From Paracnuella aquatica (GTDB taxonomy: Bacteria > Bacteroidota > Bacteroidia > Chitinophagales > Chitinophagaceae), in assembly GCF_003332885.2 (NCBI RefSeq), contig NZ_QOWJ01000003.1, positions 186,001 through 250,000 on the forward strand: a stretch of DNA of 64,000 nucleotides, in the 5' to 3' direction. Position numbers and translations under genes: made by a program. The number at the start of each line of letters is the position of its first letter. Position 1 is the first letter of the stretch. The notes beneath the pieces were generated by a model, which made no database searches, was not told where the DNA came from, and worked only from the letters and a program-made list of their open reading frames with translations. Shown here piece by piece: positions 32,862-42,790 of this stretch.

Positions 32862-35030
32862 TCAAAACGCCTTCTTATCGGCCTGTGTACCTGCAGCGCC
32901 GCCAACCGGTGCCGGGTTGTCGCGAAGGTTTTGGTAAATCCAGTTCGTCATTTTGCTCCACAGGTGGTACGAAGTATTGTCTACCCCGCCCGAAATGCCG
33001 TGGTTCTTATTGGGATAATAAGCACTTTCAAAATCAATATTCGATTTAACCAGCGCCGTGATCATTTGCGCCGCATTTTGAAAATGCACATTATCATCGG
33101 CTGTACCGTGAATGATCAGGTATTTGCCCTTGATGCGGTCGGTAAAGTTTACCGGTGCGGTTTCCTGGTAGCCCTTAGGGTTTTCCTGTGGCGTACGCAT
33201 AAAACGTTCGGTGTAAATGTTGTCGTAAAAACGCCAGTCGGTAACAGGCGCCACAGCTACAGCTGCCTTAAACACATCGGCGCCTTTGGTAATGGCCAGC
33301 GAGCTCATAAAGCCGCCAAAGCTCCAGCCCCAGTGGCCGATGCGGGCCCCGTCGATAAAGGGCTGTTTGGCTAAATATTTTGCAGCGTCGATCTGGTCTT
33401 CAATTTCCAGCTGGCCCAGTTTGAGATAAGTTTTCTTTTTAAACTCCTCGCCGCGGAAACCCGTGCCGGTATTGTCCACGCTTACCACAATCACGCCGTT
33501 TTGCGCCAGCATCTGGTGCCACATGGAGGCGGCGCCAAAGCGGTTGGCCACTTGCTGCGAGCCGGGGCCGCCGTAGTTGCAAAACAGTACAGGATATTTT
33601 TTTGCAGGGTCAAAATCGGCGGGCTTCAGCATCCAGCCATTCAGCGTATCGCCTTTTGAGTTGGGAATGCGCATAAACTCAACCTTGCCCATGGCATATT
33701 CCGAAATCACCGATTTCAATTGGGTGTTTTCGCCAGCCACTTTATTCTTCACCGCCGTCACATTGCTGCCCGACTTTTTGAGGTCGTACAGTGTGGCGGT
33801 TTGTGGCGTGTTGATGTTGGAGTAGTAATCGTAAAACTGCGTAAAATCGGCGTTCAGCTCCACGCGGTGCCAGCCGGTGCCGCTGGTCAGCTGCGTTGTT
33901 TTTTTACCGTCAAAATCAGTTACAAACAGGTTGCGGTCCATTGGCGTGGGATAGGCCGCGGTAAAGTACACCAGCCTTGCCTTTTCGTCCACCCCCGATA
34001 CATCGGCAATGTCGTATTTGCCCTTGGTCAGTTGCACTTTTTGCTTGCCATCGAGGCTGTAGCGGTACAGTTGGTAGTAGCCGTCTTTTTCGGAGCCAAA
34101 CAAAAAGTTCTTCCCGTCTTTCAAAAACCACCAATCGTCGTTAATGTCTACATAGTATTTGTTGGTTTCTTCGTACAGCGGTGTGGCAGTGCCGGTGGCG
34201 GCATCGGTCATCAGGAGCTTCAGGTTGTTTTGCTGGCGGTTCATCCAGTACACCACCAGCTTGCTGTCGTTCTGTGTCCACTTGATGCGGGGAATGTAAA
34301 TATCGCCCTGCTGGAACTGCGCTGGCACCTGCTGCCCGTTGGCCACGTTGTACACGTGGATGCTTACTTTGGAGTTGGCTTCGCCGGCCTTGGGATATTT
34401 GTAGCGGTAGTCTTTGTTGTAGCTGTTGTCGTACATCGTCATGTTGAACTCCTTCACGCCGCTTTCATCAAACTTGTAGTAAGCAATGTAGTTGCCGGCC
34501 GGGCTCCACTGGTACGCCTGGCTAAAGGAAAATTCTTCTTCATAAACCCAGTCTGCGTTACCGTTGATAACATGGTTCCATTTGCCATCGGTAGTTACCG
34601 CGGTGGTTTTACCGGAGGCAATATCATAGAGGTACAAATTGTTGTCGAACACATACGCCACCTTGCTGCCGTCGGGCGAAAAGGAGGGGTGCAGCACTTT
34701 GCCTTCGGACAGGCGCACCGTTTTTTTGGTGGCCGCATCGTACAAGTATGCGTTGCTTTTAGAAGAGCGGCGATAAATGGGTTCGCGGCCGTTGAAAAAC
34801 AGGATGCGCTTTTTATCGGCGCTGGCTTCAAAGTCGCGGGTGTCGAGGGCTTTGCCCGTTTCGTCTTTTACATCTTTAGGGTCAAAAAGGCTGTCGGCCG
34901 GCGGCGCAAAACCCCGGACGGCCTCGGCACGGAAGGTGCCCTTTTTGTAAATATCATCTAAGGTGATCTTCTTGTTTTGCGCCAGCGTAAACAGGGGCAA
35001 CAACAACAATAGCATCCAAGTGCTTCTCAT
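32862..35030 (-). CDS. Dipeptidyl peptidase IV, S9 family
   Basis: A 722-residue exported serine peptidase that removes X-Pro dipeptides from peptide N-termini. Signal peptide MRSTWMLLLLLPLFTLAQ. The propeller domain carries the S9B glutamate motif DWVYEEEF (about residue 170). The C-terminal alpha/beta hydrolase domain has GWSFGG (Ser570), HGTADDNVH (Asp about 646) and NKNHGI (His677), so all catalytic residues are present. The length is that of bacterial DPP IV. The tail GGAAGTQADKKAF is a short extension. It is a single gene with its own terminator. Confidence 0.95.
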   Translation of the reverse strand: MRSTWMLLLLLPLFTLAQNKKITLDDIYKKGTFRAEAVRGFAPPADSLFDPKDVKDETGKALDTRDFEASADKKRILFFNGREPIYRRSSKSNAYLYDAATKKTVRLSEGKVLHPSFSPDGSKVAYVFDNNLYLYDIASGKTTAVTTDGKWNHVINGNADWVYEEEFSFSQAYQWSPAGNYIAYYKFDESGVKEFNMTMYDNSYNKDYRYKYPKAGEANSKVSIHVYNVANGQQVPAQFQQGDIYIPRIKWTQNDSKLVVYWMNRQQNNLKLLMTDAATGTATPLYEETNKYYVDINDDWWFLKDGKNFLFGSEKDGYYQLYRYSLDGKQKVQLTKGKYDIADVSGVDEKARLVYFTAAYPTPMDRNLFVTDFDGKKTTQLTSGTGWHRVELNADFTQFYDYYSNINTPQTATLYDLKKSGSNVTAVKNKVAGENTQLKSVISEYAMGKVEFMRIPNSKGDTLNGWMLKPADFDPAKKYPVLFCNYGGPGSQQVANRFGAASMWHQMLAQNGVIVVSVDNTGTGFRGEEFKKKTYLKLGQLEIEDQIDAAKYLAKQPFIDGARIGHWGWSFGGFMSSLAITKGADVFKAAVAVAPVTDWRFYDNIYTERFMRTPQENPKGYQETAPVNFTDRIKGKYLIIHGTADDNVHFQNAAQMITALVKSNIDFESAYYPNKNHGISGGVDNTSYHLWSKMTNWIYQNLRDNPAPVGGAAGTQADKKAF

Positions 35031-35196
35031 GTGATGTGGTAAATTTTTAGGGCTTAAATGTAGGCAAATCGGCGCAAAGCCACGGGAGTTTAACCTTCCG
35101 TTTTCCCCGCCGCTGGCCGTTTCCAGGGGCAGGCGGCTTCCGGGGCAAGCAAGCGCAGCCGTGTAGCCGAATAGCTATATTTTATCACACCGTGCC

Positions 35197-35586
35197 TTAA
35201 TTCTTTGCCTGTTGCACCACCTTTTGCAACAGGTTAGCCGTCCGTTCATTCAGGCGGTGTGCAAATGAGTACCCGTCGTTTTGATAAGCAATATAGCGGC
35301 ACCCGTTGGCCGAAAACCGGGCCTGCAGCAGCAGGGTGCTGTCATTCATGTACCGCAGGTAGCCTTCGGCTGCGCAGGTGTCTTTGTATGGGTTGGAGTT
35401 GCCCGTAACCTGGTCCACCAAAATCTGGACACCAGTGGTATCTTTTGTATCAAAATACAGTGTGTCGCCGCCATTGAACACAACGATCTGCACCGCGTTG
35501 GTGGGCTCCAGAAATTTATTGTATCCACTGCCGCGTTCCATGCCGCAACCCAGCAGGAACAGAGCGGCCATCGGAATCCATTTCAT
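35197..35586 (-). CDS. Small lipoprotein, function unknown
   Basis: A 129-residue protein. ATG 35586 gives MKWIPMAALFLLGCGMERG with a clear lipobox (LLGC, Cys14). The mature part has a VVFNGGDTLYFDTKDTTG segment and two further cysteines (DTCAAEG, ANGCRY) that may form a disulfide. No family is recognised. An upstream extension of 13 codons lacks a leader and is rejected. Confidence 0.7.
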   Translation of the reverse strand: MKWIPMAALFLLGCGMERGSGYNKFLEPTNAVQIVVFNGGDTLYFDTKDTTGVQILVDQVTGNSNPYKDTCAAEGYLRYMNDSTLLLQARFSANGCRYIAYQNDGYSFAHRLNERTANLLQKVVQQAKN

Positions 35587-35729
35587 GGTATGGGGTTTGG
35601 GTAAATGTACACCCCAATGCCGCACCTGCGGGCACCGGGAGGCAATGCCATGATGCTGTATAAAAGAAACGGGCCAGCATTTAATGCCAACCCGCTTGTT
35701 ACCGGTCAGGAACTATTGCACACACAACA

Positions 35730-36224
35730 TTACTGTGCCCGGTCGTATCGCGATAGCAGTGCAACGCCTGCATCGTCTACCCGCACCACCAGCAGGTTTT
35801 TGTTGTCCTGCAGGTTGGCCAGCCACACGTTTTGCCGGTCCATTTTTACATGCGTTACCCCGCTTACTGCGTAGTCATGGTAGTTTGTTTGCAACAGATG
35901 CCGGATATCGTTGGGTAAATTATGTTCGTGGCCGTAGCTCATCTGGTACAGTATGTTGCCCCGTTTGGTGTACTTGGCCCGGTTGCTCATATCGTCGGTG
36001 AGGAAGTACACGTAAAAATATTTTCCCTGTTTGTCCCAGAACGGTTGCCTGGCGTTGGCAAAATCAGCATAAAACGCCTGGGATAGTTTACTGCTGATGG
36101 GCACCGAATGTGCAGTGGTTACAAACACTTCGGGCAGCTTTTTTACTTCCTGTGCGGCGGCGTTGTGGGCAAAAATGAGGCAGAGCAGGCAGCAGCCCAA
36201 TGGGGCCGGTACATTCTTTTTCAT
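35730..36224 (-). CDS. Secreted small protein, PepSY-like in appearance, function unknown
   Basis: A 164-residue exported protein. ATG 36224 gives the signal peptide MKKNVPAPLGCCLLCLIFAHNAAAQ (cut after AAAQ). The mature part has FYADFANARQPFWDKQGKYFYVYFLTDD and a repeated pattern of short strands, similar in rhythm to Bacteroidota periplasmic PepSY-like proteins, but I cannot make a firm call. The codons upstream of 36224 would remove the leader, so the shorter start is used. Confidence 0.65.
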   Translation of the reverse strand: MKKNVPAPLGCCLLCLIFAHNAAAQEVKKLPEVFVTTAHSVPISSKLSQAFYADFANARQPFWDKQGKYFYVYFLTDDMSNRAKYTKRGNILYQMSYGHEHNLPNDIRHLLQTNYHDYAVSGVTHVKMDRQNVWLANLQDNKNLLVVRVDDAGVALLSRYDRAQ

Positions 36225-36423
36225 TGCATGTGGTTTTTTAAGTGAACCAAGAAGGGGCGTTGTCAGGGGTGCCGATCTACCGAAATCAAGGGGCAAGCGG
36301 GTAGAGAGCAACGTATTTCAAGGCGAGGTATGCAGCCAGTGGAACATCCAGCCGGTTAAAATAATATAAGCGCCATCAGGCTCCAATCATAAATGAGCCG
36401 TTGGCGGCAGGGGGAGGTAGTTG

Positions 36424-36577
36424 GCGGTTGGGAGTTGACAGTTGACAGTCAGTAGTTCATAGTTCAGAGTGCATAGTTCCGTGTTTAAAGCCGGGAGTGG
36501 CATACACCCAACCGTTTTACCGACTCCCGACTCTAAACTCTGAACTCTCAACTCTCAACACCCAACTCCCTCCCCGC
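36424..36577. repeat. Inverted pair of stuttering AGTTGACAGT/AACTCTGAACTCT words
   Basis: The left arm (36424-36498) runs GGAGTTGACAGTTGACAGTC, then AGTAGTTCATAGTTCAGAGT. The right arm (36521-36577) runs GACTCTAAACTCTGAACTCT, then CAACTCTCAACACCCAACTC, roughly its reverse complement. It lies in the 447-bp gap between the divergent genes at 36224 and 36672, so here it sits in a shared upstream region rather than next to a stop codon. No protein is encoded. Confidence 0.65.
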
Positions 36578-36671
36578 CTGACTTCTCTCAGTTTCCCCTT
36601 TGACCCCCCTCAGGCCGGGCCGCCGGTTTCCGGGGCATTTTTGCAGACATTGACACCCAACGACCCAGCTC

Positions 36672-39113
36672 ATGGAAATTGTAACGCCACCACCGCCCGC
36701 CACCAAAAAGCCCCAGCGGCAAGCCACCACCTGTTATCATTGCGGCGAAGCCTGCGACCACTCGATCGTGGACGAGGAAAAATATTTTTGCTGCGAAGGG
36801 TGCAAGTTTGTGTACGGCCTGCTCAAGGAAAACGGCATGTGCAACTATTACGAGTTGAGCAGCACACCGGGCATTAAGGTAAAAGGCAAATTTTCATCGG
36901 AGCGTTTTGCTTACCTCGACAACGAAGAAGTGGTGCAAAAGCTGCTGCGCTTTCGCGATGAAAAACAGGCGCACCTTGTCCTGTACCTGCCGCAAATGCA
37001 CTGCGCCTCCTGCATCTGGCTGCTCGAAAACCTGCACGCCATCCAGCCAGGCATTATTCAAAGCACCACCAATTTTGGCCAAAAAGAAATATTCATCTCC
37101 TACGATCCTGCGCAAACCTCACTGCGCAAAGTGGTGGAGCTGCTGGCATTTGTTGGCTACGAGCCATACATCACGCTGAACGATTCGGAAACGCAGAAAC
37201 CGAAAAAGATCTCCCGCAAACAGTTTTACAAAATAGGTGTTGCCGGCTTCGCCTTCAGCCAGATCATGATGCTGTCGTTTCCCGAGTATTTTTCATCGGG
37301 GCATATTTCCGAGGCATATCTCAAGAACGTATTTACCTGGCTCTGCCTCATCTTGGCCCTGCCGGTATTTTTTTATAGCGCCTCCGAGTTTTTTGTATCG
37401 GCATACAAAGGGCTGCGCCAAAGCTGGCTCAATATTGATGCGCCCATTGCCCTCTCCATCCTCATGACGTTTTCGCGCAGCGTATACGAAGTGGTTTCGG
37501 GCACCGGCGTGGGCTATTTCGATTCCATGTCGGGCATCGTGTTTTTTATGCTGGTGGGGCGTTGGTTTCAAAACAAAACACACGATGCGTTTTCGTTCGA
37601 CCGCGATTATAAATCGTATTTCCCGCTGGGCGTAACGGTGTTGCGGGATGGTGCCGAAGAGCCCGTGGCTATTTCCAAGCTACAAGCCGGCGACCGCATA
37701 CTGGTGCGCCACAACGAAATGGTGCCTGCCGATTCGGTGCTCATGAGCGGCGAAGCCAACATTGATTACAGTTTTGTATCGGGTGAAAACACACCGGTGC
37801 TCAAACGCAAAGGCGAACTGATTTACGCCGGTGCCCGCCAATTGGGTGGCAGCCTGGAGTTGGAGGTGGTAAAGGCCGTTTCGCAAAGCTATATCACGCA
37901 GCTGTGGAACAACAACGACGGCATGGGCGGACAAAAAAACCGCGACAAATCGTTCATCCATCCGTGGAGCCGATATTTCACTGCGGTGCTGTTTACCATT
38001 GCGGGCAGTGCCGGTATTTATTGGGCCATTGTAAATCCTGCCAACATTTTGCCTTCGGTTACTGCGGCACTCATCGTTGCTTGTCCCTGTTCGCTGCTGC
38101 TTTCGGCTACGTTTACATTTGGCAACATGATGCGGGTATTTGGCCGTAATAAAATGTATTTAAAAAATGCATCGGTGATTGAAGCGCTGTCGCGGGTGAA
38201 TACGATTGTATTTGATAAAACCGGCACGCTGACGCATACCACTAAAGCCAACATCGAATTTGTAGGTGGCCAATTGAATAAATGGGAGCAAAGCCTGGTG
38301 TATTCGCTGGCCAAACAATCGGTGCACCCGCTGAGCCGCATGCTGGCAGCACACCTGCTGGAAAAGGGCGCACAGCCGCTGCCCGTGGCGCATTTTAAAG
38401 AAATTGCCGGCAAGGGCGCCGAAGCCATGGTGCACGATTGCAAAGTGTTGTTGGGCTCCGCCGCTTTTGTGGCACACAAACCAGCCGGCAAAAAAGATGG
38501 TGGCGCCGAAGTTTGGATTTCCTTCGACGGCAATACCAAGGGACATTTTGCCATCGCTAACTCTTACCGCGAAGGGGTACGCAGCATGGTGCAACACCTG
38601 GAGCAGAAAGGCTATGAAATGCATTTGCTGTCCGGCGACAACGACTCGGAGCGAGAACACCTGCAGCAAATATTTGGCAAGGAAACGCCGATGCATTTTG
38701 GACAGTCGCCGCAAAGCAAGCTGGAGTACATACAACTGCTGCAACAAACACCAAAAGCCCGTGTGCTGATGCTGGGCGATGGCCTCAACGATGCTGGTGC
38801 CCTGCGCCAAAGCGATGTAGGTATTGCGGTGAGTGAAAACACGAGCCAGTTTACGCCGGCTTCGGATGCCATTTTGGATAGTTCGGGTGTGGGCAACCTG
38901 CACCAGTTGGTAGGCTATGCCCGCAGCGGCAAAACCATCATCACCGGCGCATTCATTCTTTCCATTTGCTACAACTTCGTAGGGTTGAGTTTTGCAGTCA
39001 GTGCAAACCTGTCGCCTATGGTGGCAGCCATACTGATGCCCGCAAGTTCTATTTCTATTATCCTGTTTACCGCGTTGTGTGCATCTATTGCTGCAAAGCG
39101 CAAAGGGTTGTAA
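36672..39113 (+). CDS. Heavy-metal P-type ATPase, CcoI/CopA2-like copper exporter
   Basis: An 813-residue P1B ATPase. An N-terminal cysteine-rich metal-binding domain (CYHCGEACDHS, CCEGCKFVYG) precedes an HMA domain with CASCIWLLENL (about residues 115-125). Membrane helices follow, then the actuator loop with FVSGEN, the channel motif ACPCSLLLS (CPC, residues about 474-476), the phosphorylation site FDKTGTLT and GDGLNDAGAL. This design, with the extra N-terminal zinc-finger-like domain, is that of CcoI (FixI), which supplies copper to cbb3 oxidase. No ccoS or ccoNOP genes follow, which is unusual for the family. Confidence 0.9.
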   Translation: MEIVTPPPPATKKPQRQATTCYHCGEACDHSIVDEEKYFCCEGCKFVYGLLKENGMCNYYELSSTPGIKVKGKFSSERFAYLDNEEVVQKLLRFRDEKQAHLVLYLPQMHCASCIWLLENLHAIQPGIIQSTTNFGQKEIFISYDPAQTSLRKVVELLAFVGYEPYITLNDSETQKPKKISRKQFYKIGVAGFAFSQIMMLSFPEYFSSGHISEAYLKNVFTWLCLILALPVFFYSASEFFVSAYKGLRQSWLNIDAPIALSILMTFSRSVYEVVSGTGVGYFDSMSGIVFFMLVGRWFQNKTHDAFSFDRDYKSYFPLGVTVLRDGAEEPVAISKLQAGDRILVRHNEMVPADSVLMSGEANIDYSFVSGENTPVLKRKGELIYAGARQLGGSLELEVVKAVSQSYITQLWNNNDGMGGQKNRDKSFIHPWSRYFTAVLFTIAGSAGIYWAIVNPANILPSVTAALIVACPCSLLLSATFTFGNMMRVFGRNKMYLKNASVIEALSRVNTIVFDKTGTLTHTTKANIEFVGGQLNKWEQSLVYSLAKQSVHPLSRMLAAHLLEKGAQPLPVAHFKEIAGKGAEAMVHDCKVLLGSAAFVAHKPAGKKDGGAEVWISFDGNTKGHFAIANSYREGVRSMVQHLEQKGYEMHLLSGDNDSEREHLQQIFGKETPMHFGQSPQSKLEYIQLLQQTPKARVLMLGDGLNDAGALRQSDVGIAVSENTSQFTPASDAILDSSGVGNLHQLVGYARSGKTIITGAFILSICYNFVGLSFAVSANLSPMVAAILMPASSISIILFTALCASIAAKRKGL

Positions 39114-39131
39114 AATGAAGTTTATAAAATA

Positions 39132-39166
39132 AAAAATGGCTGCAACAGGAAGTTGCAGCCATTTTT
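39132..39166. terminator. Strong hairpin terminator of the copper ATPase gene
   Basis: A perfect 15-bp stem (AAAAATGGCTGCAAC with GTTGCAGCCATTTTT) and 5-base loop, flanked by A and T runs. It can also serve the convergent reductase gene. Confidence 0.9.
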
Positions 39167-39297
39167 GTTGGCTAAATTTTCTGGCTACCTAACAGGAACC
39201 CATAGCCGGTTTTGTTGTTTATTGAATGATTGCATCAATAGTTTAGTGCATGTACAACATTTCCTTCGTGCCCATTGTGCCTTCGTGGATCAAAAAC

Positions 39298-40014
39298 TTA
39301 TGGGTTGGTACTCCACAAGCCTGCTTCTTTTACAAACACACGGCGGTTGAGTTTCAGCTGCATCACAATGAGTTCGGCAAAGTCTTCGGGCTGCATTACT
39401 TTTTCCGGGTTGCCATCGGTCAGCTTCAGCTCTTTGGCCAGGTCGGTGGCCACAGTGCTGGGCGTAAGCGCCGTTACGCGGATGTTGTGTTTGCGCACTT
39501 CCTGCATCAGGGATTCGGTAAGGCCCAGCACGGCAAACTTCGATGCGCTGTAAGCGCTGGTTGCTGCGGCACCACGTTGTCCGGCGGTGGAGGAAATGTT
39601 TACAATGTCGCCGGTTTTTCGGTCGATCATTTGCTGCAGCACAGCGCGGGTGGTGTAATACACGCCCATGAGGTTTACCTTGATGATTTGCTCCCACTGG
39701 GCCGGCTCCAGCTGCAAAAAGCCGCCGAACGCAGCCGTGCCTGCATTGTTGATCAGGATATCGATGGGCCCCAGTTCGCTGGAGATTTTTGCCACGGCTG
39801 CATTCACCGCATCGAGGTTGGTGATATCGGCCACGGCTACCGACACTTTTACGCCTTTTGCGGCAGCGGTTTCAGCCACCTGCTGCAGGTCGCCTTCCGA
39901 GCGGGCCAGTAGCCCAACGTGTACGCCTTCGGTTGCAAGCGCCAGTGCTACCGCTTTACCAATTCCTTTTCCTGCACCGGTCACCAGTGCTATTTTTCCT
40001 TGTAATGATTCCAT
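39298..40014 (-). CDS. Short-chain dehydrogenase/reductase, 3-ketoacyl-ACP-reductase-like
   Basis: A 238-residue NAD(P)H oxidoreductase. The classical SDR set is complete: cofactor site TGAGKGIG (residues 12-19), NNAGTA, catalytic Ser in NISSTAG, and YSASK (Tyr and Lys). It resembles FabG-type reductases, but it is not beside other fatty-acid genes, so its substrate may be different. It is divergent from the GH20 gene. Confidence 0.87.
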   Translation of the reverse strand: MESLQGKIALVTGAGKGIGKAVALALATEGVHVGLLARSEGDLQQVAETAAAKGVKVSVAVADITNLDAVNAAVAKISSELGPIDILINNAGTAAFGGFLQLEPAQWEQIIKVNLMGVYYTTRAVLQQMIDRKTGDIVNISSTAGQRGAAATSAYSASKFAVLGLTESLMQEVRKHNIRVTALTPSTVATDLAKELKLTDGNPEKVMQPEDFAELIVMQLKLNRRVFVKEAGLWSTNP

Positions 40015-40182
40015 TGCTACAATTTTGCCGCAAAGTTAAGCCCGAAGGTTGTGCCCTGCCAACAACCCGTTTTGCCCCAAAACTTCCTTTAGCGCAATCG
40101 ATTGCAGCGCCGTTTTTACAATCTGTTCAGATGCGATACATTAACTTGTAGCTCATTTTGCCACACCTTTTGGAACCTGAAT

Positions 40183-42090
40183 ATGCTCAACATGAAAAAA
40201 CTGTTTGTACTTGCCGCCGGCTTGCTGTTGTATGCTTCCGGTTTTAGCCAAAGCACCCCAAAGCCGGCCATCATCCCCGAACCGGTTAGCATGACGACGG
40301 GCAGCGGCCTATTTACCCTGCCCCAGCAGGTAGTGATTGCTGCGGACGCCAACCCTGCGTTAACCACTACCATTGATTTTTTAAAACAACGCCTGTCGGT
40401 GCCTACCGGCTACAATGTATCGGTAAACAACAGCGCAGCCGGCGCCACCGTTCGGCTGCAATTGCTGCAAACCCCCGATGCGCAGATTGGGCAGGAAGGA
40501 TATAAAATTTCGGTAACGGGAAATGGTGCGGTGGTTTCGGCCAATGCGCCTGCAGGTATTTTTTACGGCGTGCAAACGCTGCTGCAATTGCTGCCCAAGG
40601 AAATTGAAAGCCCCACCGCCGTGCAGGGCGCGGCTTGGAACATGCCGCATGTGGAGATCACCGATTATCCCCGCTTTGGCTGGCGTGGACTGATGTTCGA
40701 TGTGGCGCGTCATTTTTTTACCAAAGAAGACGTAAAGCAGTACATCAACCAGATGGCCCGCTACAAGTACAACCTGCTGCACCTGCACCTGACCGATGAC
40801 GAAGGCTGGCGTATTGAAATTAAAAGCCTGCCCAAGTTGACAGAAGTGGGTGCGTGGAACGTAAAAAAAGAAGGCTATTTCGGCACTTTTTCGCCGCCCA
40901 CTAAAGACGAGCCCCGCAACTACGGCGGCTTTTACACGCATGAAGATATTCGCGAACTGGTACAATATGCACAGGAGCGTTTTGTAAACATACTACCCGA
41001 GATTGATGTGCCCGGCCACAGCTTGGCAGCAATTGCCGCTTACCCCGAGCTGGCCTGCTCGTTTGGCAAAGGTCCCAAGCCTGAAGTATCATCGGGCCAG
41101 TCAATTAAAGACTGGAGCAAACACATTGCACTCATCGACGACAACCTGTGCCCGGCCAATGAAAACGTGTACCAGTTTCTCGACAAAGTGTTTACCGAAG
41201 TAGCGCAGTTGTTTCCTTTCCCGTACATCCACATGGGCGGCGACGAAACCTTTAAAACCTTTTGGCAAAGCAGCGATGCGGTAAAGGCCCTGATGAAACG
41301 GGAGAACCTGAAAAACATGGACGAAGTGCAAAGCTATTTTGTAAAACGCGTGGAAAAGATCGTTTCATCAAAAGGCAAAAAGGTGATTGGCTGGGATGAA
41401 ATACTGGAAGGCGGACTGGCACCTGGTGCAGCGGTAATGAGTTGGCGCGGTATGAAAGGCGGTATTGCTGCCGCAAAAATGGGCCACGAAGTGGTGATGA
41501 GTCCCACCGATTTTGCATACATCGATTACATGCAGGGCGATGCGTTTGTGGAGCCCCGCATTTATGCTTCGTTGCGATTGAACAAAGCCTACCAGTTTGA
41601 CCCGTTGCCCGAAGGCGTAGATCCAAAACTTATCAAAGGCGGACAGGCCAACTTGTGGACCGAACAGGTGTACCACATGCGCCATGCACAGTACATGACC
41701 TGGCCCCGCGGTTTTGCCATTGCCGAATCGGTTTGGTCGCCCAAGGCAAAAAAGAACTGGGATACATTTGTGCCCCGCGTGGAAGCGCACATGAAGCGCT
41801 TTGATGTGGCCGATGTAAAATATGCACCCAGCATGTTCGATCCGATTGTAAAAGTGGGCCGCGGCACCGATGGCAAATTGAAGATCGACCTGAGCACCGA
41901 AGTAAAAGATCTGGACATTCACTACTCGTTCGACAATACGTTCCCCGACCACCACTCACCAAAAGTGCAAGGAACCTTGGTGCCACCAAAAGATGCAGTG
42001 ATGCTGAAAGTGGTTACCTATCGCGGCAAAGAACAAAAAGGGCGGTTGATTTATATGCCCATTGCAGATTTGGCCAAGCGGGTGAAATAA
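40183..42090 (+). CDS. Beta-N-acetylhexosaminidase, GH20
   Basis: Releases terminal N-acetylglucosamine or -galactosamine from glycans, probably chitin fragments or host and fungal glycans. About 635 residues. A signal peptide (MKKLFVLAAGLLLYASGFSQ) is followed by a GH20b domain (about 30-150) and the TIM barrel with LHLHLTDDEGWRIEI, EIDVPGHSLAAIA and the catalytic pair in HMGGDETFKTFW (Asp-Glu), then GWDEILEGG. The C-terminal part includes a small sandwich domain. ATG 40183 is used; ATG 40192 (MKKLF) is equally good. A strong terminator follows. Confidence 0.93.
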   Translation: MLNMKKLFVLAAGLLLYASGFSQSTPKPAIIPEPVSMTTGSGLFTLPQQVVIAADANPALTTTIDFLKQRLSVPTGYNVSVNNSAAGATVRLQLLQTPDAQIGQEGYKISVTGNGAVVSANAPAGIFYGVQTLLQLLPKEIESPTAVQGAAWNMPHVEITDYPRFGWRGLMFDVARHFFTKEDVKQYINQMARYKYNLLHLHLTDDEGWRIEIKSLPKLTEVGAWNVKKEGYFGTFSPPTKDEPRNYGGFYTHEDIRELVQYAQERFVNILPEIDVPGHSLAAIAAYPELACSFGKGPKPEVSSGQSIKDWSKHIALIDDNLCPANENVYQFLDKVFTEVAQLFPFPYIHMGGDETFKTFWQSSDAVKALMKRENLKNMDEVQSYFVKRVEKIVSSKGKKVIGWDEILEGGLAPGAAVMSWRGMKGGIAAAKMGHEVVMSPTDFAYIDYMQGDAFVEPRIYASLRLNKAYQFDPLPEGVDPKLIKGGQANLWTEQVYHMRHAQYMTWPRGFAIAESVWSPKAKKNWDTFVPRVEAHMKRFDVADVKYAPSMFDPIVKVGRGTDGKLKIDLSTEVKDLDIHYSFDNTFPDHHSPKVQGTLVPPKDAVMLKVVTYRGKEQKGRLIYMPIADLAKRVK

Positions 42091-42122
42091 CGACTTTGAA
42101 AAATGGGATGATGCGTCTTACC

Positions 42123-42154
42123 AAAAAGGCCGGTGTTCATGCACCGGCCTTTTT
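42123..42154. terminator. Strong terminator of the GH20 gene
   Basis: A 13-bp stem (AAAAAGGCCGGTG with CACCGGCCTTTTT) and 6-base loop with a following T run, 32 bp after the stop codon. Confidence 0.9.
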
Positions 42155-42224
42155 TATTGGCCCCTTCTTATTATGTTTTTCGGGTATATAAATTGGGTAA
42201 CTTAGAAAGATAAAATGTAATGTT

Positions 42225-42710
42225 ATGAAAAGGCTTTATTCTTTTGTAACGGTGTTTTTATGTTCCCTTGCCTCGTGGGCACAAGTGGACCCTGCAACCA
42301 ATCCGGATGGTTATGTAAAACGACTGATGGAGCGGTATACGGTGGCGCCCACGGGTTGTGAAGGTTGCGAATCTACCGGCATTGTGCTGGTGCAGGTTGC
42401 TAAAAGCGGCGACCGGTTGAAGACCGATTTTTTGTTCAACTCATTTACCCAAAAACAAGTACTGACCGAAGCTGCGCTGAACCAGGCCAACAACCTGGAG
42501 CAGATCAAAGCTATCCCCGACGGCTTCCAGATCACCATACCGGTGTTTATTTATTTGGGAAACGACGATGGAAAATTCAGCGAGCCGGATGCGGCAACCA
42601 AAAAGCGTTATGAAGAAGTGTTGGCTTCGCTAAATAAACAACAAAAAGTTTCCAGCCCGGTGATTGTGATTGGCTACAAGCCACAGCAAAAAGCGGGGAC
42701 TGGCAGATAA
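42225..42710 (+). CDS. Secreted protein of unknown function
   Basis: A 161-residue protein with a clear signal peptide (MKRLYSFVTVFLCSLASWAQ). The mature part has a CEGCES cysteine pair (about residues 45-48), GIVLVQVAKSGDRLKTDFLF and an ITIPVFIYLGNDDGK strand. The fold looks all-beta with a C-terminal helix. I do not recognise the family. It is a single gene between two terminators. Confidence 0.65.
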   Translation: MKRLYSFVTVFLCSLASWAQVDPATNPDGYVKRLMERYTVAPTGCEGCESTGIVLVQVAKSGDRLKTDFLFNSFTQKQVLTEAALNQANNLEQIKAIPDGFQITIPVFIYLGNDDGKFSEPDAATKKRYEEVLASLNKQQKVSSPVIVIGYKPQQKAGTGR

Positions 42711-42744
42711 AGCGCATCACGTTTACCTTAACCAAAAATCATTG

Positions 42745-42790
42745 CAACACGCATGCAACGGCACCGCCGGTTCATGCGTGTTGTTTTTTT
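42745..42790 (+). terminator. Hairpin terminator
   Basis: An 11-bp stem (CAACACGCATG with CATGCGTGTTG) around a 17-base loop that can itself pair (CGGCACCGCCG), followed by a run of seven T. It lies 34 bp after the secreted-protein stop. Confidence 0.8.

Noticed and set aside
33720-34961. Plus-strand frame of 413 residues opposite the DPP IV gene
   Set aside because: It is antisense to a clear peptidase with complete catalytic motifs; its long length reflects the codon bias of the true gene.
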